Shown here one piece after another: positions 46,291-56,549 of a stretch of 63,472 nucleotides of DNA. A model generated the notes under the pieces. The model was given only the letters and a program-made list of their open reading frames with translations, searched no databases and was not told the DNA's origin. The stretch covers positions 1 to 63,472 of the forward strand of contig JAUGWO010000157.1 of NCBI GenBank assembly GCA_049724395.1. Direction: 5' to 3'. The position numbers were made by a program, and so were the translations under genes. Positions within the stretch are counted from its first letter, which is position 1. Every line of letters begins with the position of its first letter. This DNA comes from Spongospora subterranea f. sp. subterranea (lineage: Eukaryota; Endomyxa: Phytomyxea; Phytomyxea; Plasmodiophorida).

Positions 46291-46853
46291 ATTTCCCTTT
46301 GAGTATAGCAGCGCATTCCTTTTCAGACTGTCTCATCATCAACGATTGCGAAACCAGCAAGGGCAGTGTCTAATATTGAAACAAAAACATGCACTCCTGT
46401 AAAGCCAGAAACAAGGGACTGATCGTGTAAATTTGACCTGGAATCTCCGTATTCTTCGAAGTCGTCACTCATCACCAAGGTATTGGCCGAAATTGCTAAT
46501 ATTTATGGCGTCATCTCAGTCGACCGGCCATATGCAGAGTTGAACTGTCGCCCCAATTTCCCTTCCCTGTTCAGTTCGAGTCCTATTCCTATACCAGTAG
46601 TGTACAGTAGTGAATGATGAGAACTCCATCTTGGCCATTGCAACGTAAAGCCCCGTTAGCCCCGTTACCACCATCCAGTGGTGATAATGACAGTGTCAGC
46701 CCCCGCCCGTTGGCTGTTGGGCGATGCGTCGACGCCAGTCTCGTGCCCCGCTGACTGGGGCAGATTTTTTCAGCTCAAACAATAATTGATCGTTTTATTG
46801 GCCAATCAATACCAGTCTTGTACCCATCGAATCCCTGAACAACGGAGGTGTCG
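46291..46853. promoter_or_regulatory. Upstream region of the GH16 gene
   Basis: A divergent gap of about 560 bp between the hypothetical gene and GH16. No TATA box or repeat is convincing. It must hold both promoters. Confidence 0.35.
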
Positions 46854-48310
46854 ATGTCATTACTGGCTGCTATCGCGACGGCCGTCGCCGTCCTGCTAGG
46901 CACGTCTCAATCCGTAGGACTCACCAACCCGGTTCTCGTGTTCAGCGATGAATTTGACGAGCTGGACACGTTCAAGTGGCAGCACGAGGTGACGTTAGGT
47001 GGTGGTGGAAAGTGAGTGATCCCGAATTGTGCCAATGTGGTTCACCATCGCTGATTGTTTTCCTGACAGCTGGGAATTTCAGGTGTACTCTAATAACCGG
47101 TCTAACAGCTACACCAAAAATGGGTAAGCGAGTTCTATGAAACATTGTATGAAAGAAAATAGTTTTTGCCGGAACATGAGATTTAGCGAAACTATTTCAA
47201 CGTGTTGTTCGAAGAAAATCGAGGGTACTGAGGGTTGAACTTGATAGGGTGTTGTATATAATGCCAACCATGACGGCTGATATGATTGGTGAAGCTAATG
47301 TAATGAGTGGATATACAATGGACCTATGGGGGAACGAGCCCGGCAATCTCTGCACAGGGAACGCCTTCTACGGCTGTCAGCGAACGTCGGGCGCCGGTGG
47401 CAATATCCTCAACCCAATCATGTCGGCCCGTCTGCGATCATCTCGTAGCTTCTCCTTCAAATACGGTCGTGTTGAAGTTCGTGCCAAAATGCCACGAGGC
47501 GATTGGATTTGGCCAGCAATCTGGTTCCTGCCACAGTGTAAGTTATCTGAATGTCTTCAGTTCCTTAATGGACAAGTGAGTATTGCCATCAGGGTCGGCA
47601 TATGGCCAATGGCCAGCGAGTGGAGAGATTGACATGGTGGAATCGCGGGGGAATAAGAAACCCTATGAGGGTGGTGTTGATACAGCCGCGTCGACTCTGC
47701 ATTGGGGCCCATGGGCTGCTGAGGATCAATGGCCAAAAACGCATGGATCGTATTCCCTTCCAGATGGCGATTTCGGCGACGATTTCCATACGTTCGTTAT
47801 GGAATGGAGCAAAGATGAGCTGATAACCTATGTCGACAAACCCGAGAATGTCATGCTCAATGTTAAGTGGAATGGTATTTCCTGATTGGTTTCAGTCGCA
47901 AACTGGTTTACGAATTCCGGGACAGGAACAGGACACTGGGAGAATGGAGGATGGGATAATAATCCTCGTATGAAGAATCCATGGGAGGGTCGTGGCTCTA
48001 ATGCGCCATTTGATCAGAAGGTTGGTATTGGCTCGACGGTTGTTCCTCAGAAATTTGTGGCTCACAAGGTTGGTAGTTCTTCATGATCATGAACGTGGCT
48101 GTTGGTGGCACAAATACGTATTTCCCCGACGGCAAAGGTGGCAAACCCTGGACAAACGCCAACCAGCACGCAATCAACGCATTCTGGCAGGCCAAAGACC
48201 AATGGTTCCCGACCTGGAAAGGTGAAGACGCCGCCATGAAAATTGATTATGTACGTATATATCAAGACGCCACGATGATTAACTTCGATTCAAAATCCGA
48301 GACGCAATGA
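46854..48310 (+). CDS. Secreted GH16 endo-beta-1,3-glucanase / glucan-binding protein
   Basis: Acts on beta-1,3-glucans outside the cell. Signal peptide MSLLAAIATAVAVLLGTSQS, then VLVFSDEFDELDTFKWQHE. Further exons give LYIMPTMTADMIGEANVM, DLWGNEPGNLCTGNAFYGC, KYGRVEVRAKMPRGDWIWPA and the catalytic GEIDMVES, in which the ExDxxE nucleophile, Asp and acid/base are all present. The rest includes STLHWGPW, FHTFVMEWSKDELITYVD, and MIMNVAVGGTNTYFPDG. Retention of ExDxxE favours an active enzyme over the inactive insect-type pattern-recognition proteins it resembles. Introns near 47011-47071, 47127-47246, 47540-47591, 47860-47895 and 48045-48080. A partial inverted copy follows. Confidence 0.9.
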
Positions 48311-48434
48311 GCATATCTTTGTCATCATCCTCTATACATATTCATAAGTTTCTGTCTTGGCACAAGTGTCTATTGTCCGAATAATGGCCATTGCTCGCAT
48401 ACCGCACTTGAAAAGCAATCGCGATTGTTCGTTA

Positions 48435-48974
48435 TTACCTGAACGTCCAACAACGTTCGTTTTTGGACCACTTTCGGAATGGACAACGACTTTCCAACAG
48501 GATCTCGTCAGTCAGCACCATTGGTCTTTCTTTATAGAGTCCAATTGCCGATCCCCAGTTTGAATGGTGCTGTTTCAACGCCACCCTCATATTGTTTCTT
48601 GTTCCCTTGCGATTCCACCTTGTCAATCTCTCCACTCGCATGCCATTGACCATATGCCGACCCTGATTGCAATACTCACTTCTCCAATGAGGAATTCGGG
48701 TAATTACATCGAGGCAAGAACCAGATTGCTTCTCAAATCCAACCGCCTCTTGCATTTGGCACGAACTCATTGCAGACGTGCCGACATGATTGGATTGAGG
48801 ATTTTGCCCCGTGCCCGATGTTCGCTGGCAGCCGTTGAAGGCGTTTCCCTTGTCGGGATCGTTCCCCCATAAATCCATTGTATTTCCAATCATGACATAA
48901 GTTTCGCCAATCATATCAGCCGTCATGGTTGGCAAGTTCAACCCTCCATACCATCGATTTTCCTCGACAAACAA
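48435..48974 (-). pseudogene. Partial inverted copy of the GH16 gene
   Basis: The minus strand repeats the middle of the upstream gene: LPTMTADMIGETYVMIGN, DLWGND, GNAFNGCQRTSG, then the region around the catalytic exon. Intron sequence is conserved too: the gtgagtattgc...atcag acceptor segment (about 48660-48690) matches that before the catalytic exon at 47575-47591. It is therefore a DNA-level segmental copy and not a retrocopy. Frames are broken and both ends are missing. It lies tail to tail with the working gene. Confidence 0.8.
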
Positions 48975-50093
48975 ACCGTCTCGCTAAATTTCATGGTCCG
49001 GCAGACGATATAAATCTTCTCATAAAACTCGCTTTGACAAATGGTTCAGACTTCAGCGTCTTACAGCAATCCAGGGTTTGGGAAGATCAGCGAATATAGT
49101 CCCAGGACAAAAACGAAAAAAAAATCCTTGCAGAAATTGATCATGAGTGGCAAACTTCATGCCTTTGGGCAATTGTTCCACTCCTGGTGCATTACATTGA
49201 TGCAGCACGTCTGCCCGGGCCATCCTAGCTCAGAATTTGTTTCTTAAATTCGACCTATATCCGCAGAAGTCGGCATTCGCAACTTAACTGAGCCATAGGC
49301 ATCGATTGTGTCATCAACAGAAGCAGAAAAGCAATCATTAACCTACGACTCCGATATCCTACAATATTCATCAACTATGTCTGCAGCAAATCCATATGCC
49401 AGCATTCGAATCGATACTCTAAGCTTCTGCGAGGACGATGGCCCTGATATTTCCACAGCATCTCTTCGATGCTGAGAAAGGTGGTGCATTCGGGTAAGTC
49501 TGAAAGAAGCCGTTCAAATAACTGTTTCGGTACTGGGAAACGATTCCGAAGTGGTAAATGGATGTCTCAGTCAAAGTAGTTGTTGATAGATACTCAGATG
49601 CCCAGAAACAAAATTTCGATCAAGATTCGGTCGTTTTCTAGGGCGACAACCCCCCTCTGCTGGCCCCGTCCTCACTACTTTCTGGTATGGTCAGAATATC
49701 TTTCTCCTCTAACATATCATCAATTGTGAATTGTAAGCAGTATGCGTTTGAATTGCAACATCATTATTAATGAATATGTTGTTGTGAAAGATGATGAGAG
49801 AAATGATGCGCGTCACACACTGTGGCAACACAATGTCATTGGAATGGTCATTGGTCTCTTGCTGGCGGGAGATGCTCAAAGTCTGTAAGGGCGAGTTTGG
49901 ATGCACATAAGTCAGCTGGCAATTCTAAACACCTCAAAACCTAACCTGTAGAATTCGAAACCCAGCAAAACTGGTTTTTTCACCAGAAACTTACTCCACG
50001 ACTCAAAGGGGGAGAACAAGGCAAGTTGGGGGTACCCACAAACCCGAGTTCTGAAAAATTCGGATTGCGCATGCTGATGTTTTCCAAACAGAC
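48975..50093. other. Intergenic / repeat-flank DNA
   Basis: No gene is recognised in this 1.1 kb. The right part (from about 49890) is probably the outer flank of the Harbinger fragment. Confidence 0.35.
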
Positions 50094-50489
50094 ATGAGCT
50101 CGTCAAAGGAAGATGACGATTCCGAAGTTTATTATCGCAATCGACAAATTGTCGCCCTCGTTGGCGCTTGGTATGCGAAAAGACACTGCTTGAAATCTGG
50201 TTGCAGAACATCGCGCTACGAGGAGCAGGTTGGGTTCAAAAACTTATGTCTGGTAATCCCCCACATGTATATGAGACCCTCCTTATGGATGCACGTATCT
50301 TTGCAGAACTCAAGCACGGAATTGATTCGTGTGGGTTGTATGGATGTTGACGAGCAGGTGTCTATCTTTCTTTTCACTCTATACCAAAGCGCCAAAAGCA
50401 GAGACGCGCAGGAAAGATTTCAAAGAAGTGGGGAGATCATTAGCAGGTTAGTAACTTTTATGGCCAGAACCAAATCACCAATTGCATAA
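50094..50489 (+). mobile_element. PIF/Harbinger transposase N-terminal fragment
   Basis: The plus strand encodes WVQKLMSGNPPHVYETLLMD and DARIFAELKHGI (about 50235-50320), then DVDEQVSIFLFTLYQSAKSR, DAQERFQRSGEIISR (about 50345-50450). This is the helical N-terminal domain preceding the DDE region of ALP1/Harbinger transposases. It needs one frame change near 50230-50340. The sequence ends at a potential splice donor (agcaggttagt); no catalytic part follows. Confidence 0.7.
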
Positions 50490-50762
50490 TAGGGTTATAT
50501 ATCGGTATCCGACGCGATTTGCGCCAGAACTTATCAAACTCCCTCGAGATGAAGTACCCCGGAGATCAGATGCAATCTCAAACTGTTCCAGTTTTCAAAG
50601 ATCGTCGAATGGCTTTTTAGACGAGTAGGTACAATCGATATATTGATAAACAGGAAGTTAGTGAAGGAATTTATATAATATAATCTGTGGCTGAGAGTGA
50701 TTGAATGTGCAATGGCACACAGACATCAACTTGCCTCTGGGCGTTACGCCCTGACGGCGTTT

Positions 50763-50950
50763 ACATTATCATCATCAAATGGATCACCCGATTCTTCTCT
50801 ATTGATTGTCGATTGTCGCCATTATTATCATCAAGTGGATCACCCGATCCTTCTTTATTGATTGCCGATTGTCGCCATTATCATCATCAAATGGATCGCC
50901 CGATTCGATTATCGATTGTCGCCATTATTATCATCAAGTGGATCAGTCCG
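50763..50950. repeat. Minisatellite, about four units of 48-56 bp
   Basis: Units start attatcatcatcaaatggatc or close variants near 50766, 50821, 50877 and 50925 and share gattgtcgcc. Units 1 and 3 resemble each other more than units 2 and 4, which implies a two-unit higher-order duplication. Confidence 0.85.
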
Positions 50951-51138
50951 AACTGGGCAATTGCTCAGTTCGAACAACGTCAAATTACCCAAGCATCACT
51001 TGTTCATTAATCCCCTGCAAAACAGGGGAATAGCCGATATGGGTGCAAACGCGGTGATTCAGTGCCATATTGACTAAGAGCATCCCCACCCGTCGCGCTA
51101 AACTAATAAAAATCCGTGAAATCTCCTGAAAAATACTA

Positions 51139-53088
51139 CCGTAAGCGCCTTGTCCTGGCCTACCCAAATGTTTGTACACGCACTTTTTTTTGGGTGATGG
51201 TAGGCCAGGACAAAGGTCCTTTTTTCCTGTTGTACTAATAGCGCACCGTAAATCCCCCCGCTACCTGGCTGACACTGGCACGAAAAAAGTGCGCTTTTTT
51301 TCGTTATTTTGGCGCCAAAAATGACTGCGGAAGGTCTATTTTAGTGCAGAACCTCTCCGGAACCTTGGGTTTCCGTATCCCTTTCATTTGCTTCTTGTCA
51401 GTTCGCAACATGGCTGGTCGTCGTCGTTTTCTTGCCATCAAAGAGAAAAGAAGCATCGCCGGATTGCGTATTCGGAGCCTAATCGGATCTCCAAAACGGC
51501 TCGGGAGTTCAATGTTGACCCCGCTCAAATTCGCCGGTGGAGCAAGCAGGTTCGTATAAAGTTGTATATAACATGTGTGTGCCAACGGTTTTTTTCTGAA
51601 GTTCAGGTGATGGTTGCAAAGTATGAAACTTCAGATTCGGATGAAAGCAATCAAGACATTGCAATCGCGCTCAATGCTGAACGCCAACGATCACGTCGTC
51701 AGCGGTTAACGTTGCATTCGGGTCGGAAGACCTCTCTGAACTCCCCAACCCAATCGACCATATCAGATCGAATCACTGAAATAGAATCGAAAGATCTCCC
51801 AATTCAACCTTGGGATTTGATGACTGTCGCATTGGCAGAAGATCCGGCTCTGGCTGGCAGAAGTAAAAAATCGCTGTTGAAAACCATTCGTAATCATATC
51901 CATGTACAACACGCCCTTGTCAAGAGGCGAGCGACGCATACGGCTCAAAACACACGATACTGTAAGTTCACACAACTAGATAAAGTCGGCTTTGATATTG
52001 AAGTTTTGTCTCTGACAGGTGCGGCGATCATTGATGACTTTGTTGCAGCGACTAACACAGCAATCGCCAACCGTCGTCTCTTTGGAATGCCTAATTCCAA
52101 TGTTATTAATATGGACCAAACTAATATGCCGTTTGACAATCCATACAAGACGACATACCCTCGACGTGGCTCTCGTACAGTAATTAGGAAGACCATCGGT
52201 TCAAGCGTGAGGTGCAGTGTCGCGTTGTCTGTCACATTTGATGGCCAGAAGCTCCCGCCAATGATCGTTTTCAAAGGCGTCAGTTCTGGACGAATCGCAA
52301 AGGAGTTTCGCGACCCTAAGTTTGGCTACCCACAAGATGGAATGGTGTATGCTGTCCAATCGAGTGCTTGGTTCGATGAAGCTACCATTCTGCAATATAT
52401 TGACTGTATCGTCAAACCTTGGATACGAAACCATGGCGGTTCATTAAGTTATCTGCAATTAGACCACTTCAAATGCCATCTAATGGGATCTGTTCGAGAT
52501 GCTGCCAGCGCAATCGGAAGTCAAACAATTTTGAACACAGTTGCTCACATCGGTTTCCAGCTATAAATACATTGATGACTTCCGTTTACTCGAACACTGG
52601 AATTAAATCGACCAGCAAACAGTCAAGACTGCCGTTGGCTCTATAGTCCCTGCTTCGGACGTGCCTTGATGGTGAATCCGAATAAAATTCTTGAACAATG
52701 CCAACCTTGTTCAGAAAAATATGCTTTACAGCATGCAGATCTTTGGCAACAAACCCGATTACGCAACTTGGCGTACCATCAGGGCATATTGATGTCGCTC
52801 TCACAGCCTCTTCCATTTCGCCATCTATACTCCACACTTTCAGTGATCAATCAAAGCCTGGCATCCGTTAAAAAATTCAATACCTTCGATATAACAGTCA
52901 GCGTGAATTGTAACATTGCGCCTACAGTAATAAAATTTTGGCGCTACCACAGATCAGGTGCAAAGCGCATGAGCGGCCATTATCGCCTTGACGTAATCAA
53001 ACAACTGTTACCCAGCATTGATCGTCCGTGCAGAAATGTTCTACGGATAGGCCAGGACAAGGGGTAGGCCAGGACAAGGCGCTTACGG
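51139..53088 (+). mobile_element. pogo-superfamily transposon with intact termini
   Basis: A 1,950-bp element with inverted termini of about 27 bp starting ccgtaagcgccttgtcctgg at 51139 and ending with the complement at 53088. It is flanked by TA on both sides (51137-51138, 53089-53090). The shorter motif taggccaggacaa recurs just inside each end (about 51204, 53048). One transposase gene lies inside. Confidence 0.9.
51388..52566 (+). CDS. pogo-type (DDE_1) transposase, C-terminally damaged
   Basis: Codes for the transposase of the enclosing element. A homeodomain-like start (KTAREFNVDPAQIRRWSKQV-like, about 51490-51555) is followed by an HTH region (GRSKKSLLKTIRNHIHVQHA). The DDE_1 core has NVINMDQTNMPFDN (first Asp, about 52105), RRGSRTV, VTFDGQKLPPMIVFKG and LSYLQLDHFKCHLMG (second Asp, about 52455). 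After LDHFKCH the family expects a QPxD block; here the frame closes at 52566 and only scattered codons resume downstream. A possible intron or lesion lies near 51550-51610. Confidence 0.7.
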   Translation: MLLVSSQHGWSSSFSCHQREKKHRRIAYSEPNRISKTAREFNVDPAQIRRWSKQVRIKLYITCVCQRFFSEVQVMVAKYETSDSDESNQDIAIALNAERQRSRRQRLTLHSGRKTSLNSPTQSTISDRITEIESKDLPIQPWDLMTVALAEDPALAGRSKKSLLKTIRNHIHVQHALVKRRATHTAQNTRYCKFTQLDKVGFDIEVLSLTGAAIIDDFVAATNTAIANRRLFGMPNSNVINMDQTNMPFDNPYKTTYPRRGSRTVIRKTIGSSVRCSVALSVTFDGQKLPPMIVFKGVSSGRIAKEFRDPKFGYPQDGMVYAVQSSAWFDEATILQYIDCIVKPWIRNHGGSLSYLQLDHFKCHLMGSVRDAASAIGSQTILNTVAHIGFQL

Positions 53089-53274
53089 TAGGAGTACTGT
53101 ACCATAAAATACCATCAATCGGACACCACTTTGTTCATAAAGTGTATCCCTTGGTCTAAAACATGGGTTGAAACAATTCCGAATCGCTTAAACCAATCTA
53201 TGAGTCGATCACCTGTAACATAATAATCGGCTGATTCTCATGGGCTCAATTTGATAAATTGGCAAGTTCGTCTC

Positions 53275-54386
53275 TTAACACCAGGACGTACTCAAAAAAC
53301 AATGTGAATAGTTTTTCGGTAGTGTTCCAATGAAATACTCGTAAAAAAAATCGTAGTGGATTACCAGGTTAGGCAATGGATGCATGGATTGCATGGCCGA
53401 AGGGTCTGGAACAACTTTCCCCCGTAAGCGAACACAACACCGATCAACTACGCTTGAAACGAATTCCTTCATGTCTTTCCACCAAAAAATTCATTCAAAA
53501 GATTTGATTGTTGGTTCTTGAGCTTGATGACCTGATAGGCAGCTGTGTGCAATGATGGCAGTTCGGAGACGAAAATTGGAATCTGAATTGGAGTAGTTGA
53601 GATCTACAACTTTCCTTGTTCGGTTTCCAAATCCTATCGCAACCGACCCACAGCAGTCATTGATTATCGATCGAGATGTTAGGTCTAAGTTGAGAATCAG
53701 AATGAGAAACATACGTTGCTTGAACTGTAGCAAAAGATGACCAGATGAAATCCTTCGAGATTAATTGAATGAGGATCGGGGCCTTGAATACTTTGAGTTG
53801 AGCGTCAACAGATTGTCTGGACGCTCCCATCATTAAAAAAAAAATGCCAAAACATTCTCCTTTCCTTAAACATGTTCGATGATGTAAAAAATGTTGATGA
53901 GTTTGGAGTTGCCAGCGCTCAAGTCGGTCTCGGTAGGTCGCACGACGTTGTTGCTGCGATCAATCGGGTTGAAAATACATTAAGTTTCGATGATAGTGTG
54001 AATACGGACTGAGTTTGATCCGATCAAAAGTTGACGAAGGCGAAATACACCTTCAATAATGGGATAAGCTTCATTTTCAATGATAGCCCACCTGACCTAT
54101 CAGCGCGAAAATTGCCAGGAACGCATTTTAACAATTCGTGACGTTGTTCGGTGAACAGTCGACTAAGGTCCTCAGGAGGGATCTGTGTCAGGACAACAGA
54201 CCAGAAATCTTGAGGAGCATCGGGAAATAACCATGCTAACCAATCGTTTTTTGAATAAGCAAGACGCGTAAGGTCAGCAATACACTCCCTTATCTGATCC
54301 AAAGATTCTTTGTGTGATGAATTCCATCCAATATCTACTAATCGAATTCGTCGAAACGCTGTTTGTACGGTTCGTGTTGGCGTCAA
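53275..54386 (-). CDS. Hypothetical multi-exon host protein
   Basis: Coding-like minus-strand pieces: 54386-54024 (RLVDIGWNSSHKESLDQIRE, then SKNDWLAWLFPDAPQDFW), 53733-53491 (RSIINDCCGSVAIGFGNRTR) and 53472-53275 (MKEFVSSVVDRCCVRLRG). A gtttctc...cttag interval near 53715-53690 looks like an intron. No known domain is recognised; the pieces could belong to one or two genes. Confidence 0.35.
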
Positions 54387-54550
54387 GAATAGGTCTGAGG
54401 ATGTTTTGTTAGTCGACTAAAATTAGGTACACTCTTCCGGATCCAGTTCAGGGCACAAACAAATTGTTGGTCATTCCTCTATTTATTACTCTAGAAAAAG
54501 ATATTCAAGGTAAGAGAGAAAGAGCGTCACTAATGCGAAGAACGACGCCA

Positions 54551-55754
54551 TCATCTGCAATCCTGAATATTTTCAGAATCAATAAAATTAGTTTGTTGAT
54601 ATGATGTGATGTGTTTTGAGACATTACTTGGCATTGGCAGCAGACGGGATCCGTATAGTGAATGAATGACAAAACAGGCACCTAGGACATGAAGATATAT
54701 TGAAAACCAGACATTATGAATAAGTTGTTGAACAGTACCGGGTATCAACTTGCAAAGATTGGGGTGTGGTTCGAGACATTTATGGATAACGAGAAAGATA
54801 GACAAAAAGAGGATCGTCATTGTCGGGTTGGCGGCTAACATTTTCCACATTTCTAAGAAATAGAGTTCGAGATCGCTATGAGGGGCATTGGTGGAAAACG
54901 AGGGATCAGAAGCGACTGCTCGTTGAATGCAATCATCCAATAATGCGTCCAATTGGAATTCGTAATCTTCTAAACTTGTGGGGCCGATGACGACACCGGA
55001 AAAAACGTTGGGCATTTTCCTGATTTGAAGCATCGGTTTCCAATTGGGATTCGTCATCTTCTGAATGTGGACGGTGGCTGACGACATCGGAAGAACATTG
55101 GGCATTTTCCTGATGTGAAGCATCGGTTTTCAATTGGGATTTGTCATCTTTTAAAGGAGAGTGGCGGACGACATCGGAAGAACGTTGGGCATGTTCCTGA
55201 TGTGAAGCATCGGTTTTCAAATGGGATTCGTCATCTTCTAAAGGAGAGTGGCGGACGACATTGGAAGAACGTTGGGCATGTTCCTGATGTGAAGCATCGG
55301 TTTTCAAATGGAATTCGTCATCTTCTAAAGGAGAGTGGCGGACGACATCGGAAGAACGTTGGGCATGTTCCTGATGTGAAGCATCGGTTTTCAAATGGGA
55401 TTCGTCATCTTCTAAACGTGGACGGTAGCTGACGACATCGGAAGAACGCTGGGCATTTTCCTGATGTGAAGCATCGGTTTTTAATTGGGATTCGTCATCT
55501 TCTAAACGTGGACGGTAGCTGACGACATCGGAAAAACGTTGGGCATGTTTTTGATGCGAGTCACCAGTTTCCAATTCGCGATAATAAATCCGTGGGCGGC
55601 GGCGGCGGAGGCCATCGAATGAATGTTGGGCATTGCTTTGATACGAGGTATTAGCTGGTTCCAATTTGGAATCTTTTGAAGGGTGAGGGTGGCTCACTAC
55701 AACCAAGGAAAACAACAACACCAGCAGAATGTTGAAAACATAGAAGATGTTCAT
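54551..55754 (-). CDS. Secreted protein with ~30-residue tandem repeats and C-terminal membrane spans
   Basis: The start at 55754 gives a signal peptide, MNIFYVFNILLVLLFSLVVV. After a basic stretch (GLRRRRPRIYYREL), about seven repeats of 30-31 residues follow, each with a DDES-x-LKTDASHQE core and an AQRSSDVV segment. The last repeat continues in another frame (LEDYEFQLDALLDDCIQ), because a run of six A at about 54999-55005 differs from the other units. If that shift is real the long frame ends early; if it is a base-count error, the protein continues to membrane spans (MTILFLSIFLVIHKC; FSIYLHVLGACFVIHSL) and ends at 54551. No family recognised; a fast-evolving surface or exported protein is likely (inference). 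Confidence 0.65.
55010..55560. repeat. Coding minisatellite, ~90-93-bp units
   Basis: About six to seven tandem units share gatgtgaagcatcggtttt and gacgacatcggaagaacg. Inner units (about 55140-55400) are almost identical to each other, while the outer ones have diverged. This suggests recent expansion from the middle. Confidence 0.88.
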
Positions 55755-55919
55755 CGATAAACAAAAAACACAAACAACGTCCGTGCCCGTGAGAGACCTG
55801 TGATGCTGAATGGAGATTGGTGCGTGGTGACCCGAAGAAGTGTTAACTGCGTGACAGACGGTGTTATATATGAGCAGTTTCCGCACGGGAAACCTTTCTG
55901 TCCGCCAGGGTACACCGTG

Positions 55920-56125
55920 GGTGACAATACTATCCATCCACTTTTAGGTCCGTAAATGGATGCTGATTATGTCACGGCATATATACTTGTTTCCATGCGG
56001 TAAAAATTGAATTTTTTTGTCAGAAACAATCAGAAAAAATGAGTAATTATGTCAGGCAACCTGAAAAATCTCCGTTTTTGCTCGTCGCAGTTTTTCACGC
56101 ACTTTTAACGCAAAACTGTGTCATG
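55920..56125. repeat. Repeat module B, right copy (inverted)
   Basis: Reverse complement of 30089-30294 with moderate divergence. It is followed at 56190-56255 by the reverse complement of 29915-29979. About 65 bp lies between the two modules here, whereas they touch on the left side. Confidence 0.75.
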
Positions 56126-56549
56126 CCACCTGCAAACATCTCCATTTTTCCAAGCATAACTGTACATATACGGGTCATATAGAGTTCGGATTAGCAACCG
56201 AACATCAACCAGGGGGTTGCGCCGCTCGGACTTTTTCCTCCACTGTCAGGCCGCCAAATGGATAAATTTTTGAATTTTATCATAACAAGGGCTTTGAGAT
56301 GGGCACTAATTTTGTCATTTCCACGGAGTTTTGCTAATTTTGTCAATACAGTGAAACCTCCATATAAGGTACAGCCCATAAAAGGTTCCATATATGGTAC
56401 GTTTTTTTTCAAAATAGCAAACCCCCGGATTTTCCATAATAAAACCTCTCTATAAAAAGTACAAACTCTGTTAAGTACGCAAAGTACACCTTGGTTGGTC
56501 ACGGAGTTACCTACGCTGTTCTATATATGGTCCATTTGGATTTGTCAAA

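Noticed and set aside
50763-50950. CRISPR-like array
   Set aside because: Units are contiguous with no unique spacers, in a eukaryotic context.
55115-55432. Plus-strand repetitive frame (NVGHVPDVKHRF repeats)
   Set aside because: It is the antisense shadow of the secreted repeat protein, open only because the repeat unit has no stop in that frame.
29853-56255. One giant 26-kb transposon bounded by inverted repeat modules
   Set aside because: The interval contains ordinary intron-bearing host genes (helicase, sorting receptor, RING ligase, GH16) and many unrelated elements. The left modules are duplicated and the right ones spaced differently. Two separate copies are simpler.
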